From an uncultured Pseudorhodobacter sp. (lineage in GTDB: Bacteria; Pseudomonadota; Alphaproteobacteria; Rhodobacterales; Rhodobacteraceae), in assembly GCA_937910975.1 (NCBI GenBank), contig CALEMZ010000269.1, forward strand, positions 1-6,909: a DNA stretch of 6,909 bases, given 5' to 3'. The notes under the pieces were generated by a model. The model was not told the origin of the DNA. It searched no databases and saw only the letters and a list, made by a program, of their open reading frames with translations. This document shows positions 6,064-6,909 of the stretch, in pieces; the stretch's first letter is position 1; each line of letters starts with the position of its first letter. Both the position numbers and the translations under genes were made by a program.

Positions 6064-6477
6064 ACGCAACATCGCGACAACCTCCCGCTGGTGCGGTTTG
6101 TCGCGATGTTCGAAAAGGTAAATCCCCTGCCAGATCCCCAGCGCCAACCGCCCGAAAATGACAGGTATTTGCAAGCTGGTCGGCAACAGCGCGGCCTTTA
6201 TATGCGCGGGCATATCATCGGGACCTTCATAGGTATGCGTCAGATACGTCATCGCCAGGTCACTCGCGGGCGGCACGAGACGGTGGAAATATTCCCGCAG
6301 ATCAGTCTGCACCCCAGGATCGGCATTCTCTTGGATCAGCAGGCTGGCGGAGGTATGGCGGATGAAAAGTGTTAGCAGGCCTTCCGGCTCAGCGTAGGTT
6401 TTGGCCCAAACGGCAACCTCAGAAGTGAAGTCATAGAGGCCGGGGCCGGAGGTGGGAATGGTGAGGGTTCTGTGCAT
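6061..6477 (-). CDS. yjbQ: YjbQ/UPF0047 family protein (thiamine-phosphate synthase-like)
   Basis: The 138-residue cytosolic protein is of normal length for the family. Conserved positions are present: RHTSASLLIQENADPGVQTDL with H41, E50, N51 and D53; HTYEGPDDMPAHIKAAL with H81, E84, D87 and H92; and the family signature LALGIWQGIYLFEHRD with W116, Q117, E123 and H124. E. coli YjbQ shows weak thiamine-phosphate synthase activity and is named a secondary enzyme for that step; the physiological role remains uncertain. ATG 6477 (MHRTLTIPT) matches the family N-terminus; an upstream extension to 6570 gives non-homologous residues and would run into the rpoD terminator. No Shine-Dalgarno sequence precedes the ATG, while a promoter-like pair sits just upstream. 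The last codons form a large hairpin. Confidence 0.88.
   Translation of the reverse strand: MHRTLTIPTSGPGLYDFTSEVAVWAKTYAEPEGLLTLFIRHTSASLLIQENADPGVQTDLREYFHRLVPPASDLAMTYLTHTYEGPDDMPAHIKAALLPTSLQIPVIFGRLALGIWQGIYLFEHRDKPHQREVVAMLR
6068..6110. terminator. Long inverted repeat in the yjbQ 3' end, downstream of the hydrolase gene
   Basis: AACATCGCGACAA (6068-6080) and TTGTCGCGATGTT (6098-6110) are perfect 13-bp arms. After one bulged T (6097), CC (6081-6082) pairs with GG (6095-6096), leaving a 12-base loop. It lies wholly within yjbQ codons (EHRDK...VVAML) and 15 bases past the hydrolase stop, so both convergent mRNAs would carry it. No U-tract follows on either strand. It may act as a bidirectional 3'-end or exonuclease-blocking structure. 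Confidence 0.5.
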
Positions 6478-6483
6478 CGGCCA

Positions 6484-6512
6484 ATCATGCCGCGACGCCC
6501 CCGGACATTCAA
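6484..6512 (-). promoter_or_regulatory. Putative yjbQ promoter giving a leaderless mRNA
   Basis: On the minus strand, TTGAAT (6512-6507) and CATGAT (6489-6484) are spaced by exactly 17 bases, each matching 4 of 6 consensus positions. Only TGGCCG separates the -10 from the yjbQ ATG, so transcription would begin at or within a base or two of the A of ATG. This fits the missing ribosome-binding site. Confidence 0.4.
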
Positions 6513-6569
6513 GCCAGCCGCGCGGGTCCCGCCTGAACCGAGGAGGCCGAACGAAAACCTTACCAAACA

Positions 6570-6593
6570 AAAAGCGCCCCGAAGGGCGCTTTT
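6570..6593 (-). terminator. Intrinsic terminator of rpoD
   Basis: On the minus strand, five bases after the rpoD stop, AAAAGCGCCC pairs with GGGCGCTTTT around a TTCG tetraloop, followed by TTTTTGTTTGG. The 6-bp GC core, the extra-stable UUCG-type loop and the T-run make a textbook rho-independent terminator. The A-tract/T-tract symmetry could let it work on the plus strand too, but its minus-strand tail is better. Confidence 0.9.
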
Positions 6594-6598
6594 CCAGA

Positions 6599-6909
6599 TC
6601 ACTGATCCAAGAACGATCTCAGCTTCCTTGATCTGCTCGGATGTTTCAATTTCCGCAGCGCCTTCGCCTCGATCTGGCGGATGCGTTCGCGCGTCACCGA
6701 AAACTGCTGGCCAACCTCTTCCAGCGTGTGGTCGGTGTTCATGCCAATGCCAAAGCGCATCCGTAGAACCCGTTCTTCACGCGGCGTCAGCGAGGCCAGA
6801 ACCCGTGTCGTGGTTTCCTTCAGGTTCTCCTGAATAGCGGAATCCAACGGCAGCACCGCGTTCTTGTCTTCGATGAAATCGCCAAGCTGGCTGTCTTCCT
6901 CGTCGCCAA
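6599..6909 (-). CDS. rpoD: Housekeeping sigma factor RpoD, C-terminal part (5' end outside window)
   Basis: The frame runs in from the right edge and ends at TGA 6601-6599, giving the last 102 residues. It starts in the acidic GDEEDSQLGDFIEDKNA linker at the end of region 3 and includes all of region 4. Region 4.1 (TRVLASLTPREERVLRMRFGIG) and the region 4.2 helix-turn-helix (TLEEVGQQFSVTRERIRQIEAKALRKL), which contacts the -35 element, are both complete. The tail HPSRSRKLRSFLDQ is typical of alphaproteobacterial RpoD. Regions 1-3 are outside the window. A dedicated terminator directly follows, so yjbQ downstream probably needs its own promoter. Confidence 0.97.
   Translation of the reverse strand, partial: GDEEDSQLGDFIEDKNAVLPLDSAIQENLKETTTRVLASLTPREERVLRMRFGIGMNTDHTLEEVGQQFSVTRERIRQIEAKALRKLKHPSRSRKLRSFLDQ

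Noticed and set aside
6478..6570. 31-residue N-terminal extension of YjbQ
   Set aside because: It would start at the rpoD terminator tail, is arginine/proline-rich and unlike YjbQ proteins.

Overview
The window looks like chromosomal DNA of an alphaproteobacterium, most likely a Rhodobacterales (Roseobacter/Rhodobacter) species. The GC-rich coding bias, the near-canonical alphaproteobacterial RpoD C-terminus and the nrdR-ribD pair all point that way. No mobile element, tRNA, rRNA or CRISPR array is visible. The longest stretch without a coding region is about 256 bases.

Layout, left to right. (1) Bases 2-271 hold the last 89 codons of a guanine deaminase (guaD, +). A 394-residue LeuT-fold/APC-like membrane transporter (337-1521, +) follows in the same direction. 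(2) A four-gene block on the minus strand reads from right to left: nrdR (4908-4441), ribD (4444-3353), an 8-oxoguanine deaminase-type amidohydrolase (3242-1908) and a small RraB-family protein (1847-1524). nrdR and ribD overlap by ATGA, so they are translationally coupled. The deaminase has its own 110-base leader with possible RNA structure. (3) A divergent regulatory region (4909-5164) with several inverted repeats separates nrdR from a YghX-type dienelactone hydrolase (5165-6052, +) with a Tat-like N-terminus. (4) yjbQ (6477-6061, -) converges on the hydrolase. Behind it lies the 3' end of rpoD (6909-6599, -) with a textbook intrinsic terminator.

Together, guaD (guanine to xanthine), the transporter and the 8-oxoguanine deaminase (8-oxoguanine to urate) suggest the edge of a purine-breakdown locus. 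nrdR and ribD are the conserved ribonucleotide-reductase regulator and riboflavin-synthesis pair. The usual next riboflavin gene (ribE/ribC) is absent behind ribD; the oxidised-purine deaminase sits there instead.

The least ordinary signals are structural. Both convergent gene junctions (1519-1526 and 6050-6063) carry strong inverted repeats built largely out of coding sequence; one is a perfect 13-bp stem inside the 3' end of yjbQ. The 8-oxoguanine deaminase leader holds an 8-bp stem and a competing smaller stem just upstream of its ribosome-binding site. yjbQ has a -35/-10 pair whose predicted start falls on its ATG, suggesting a leaderless mRNA. No clearly new multi-gene system was found.
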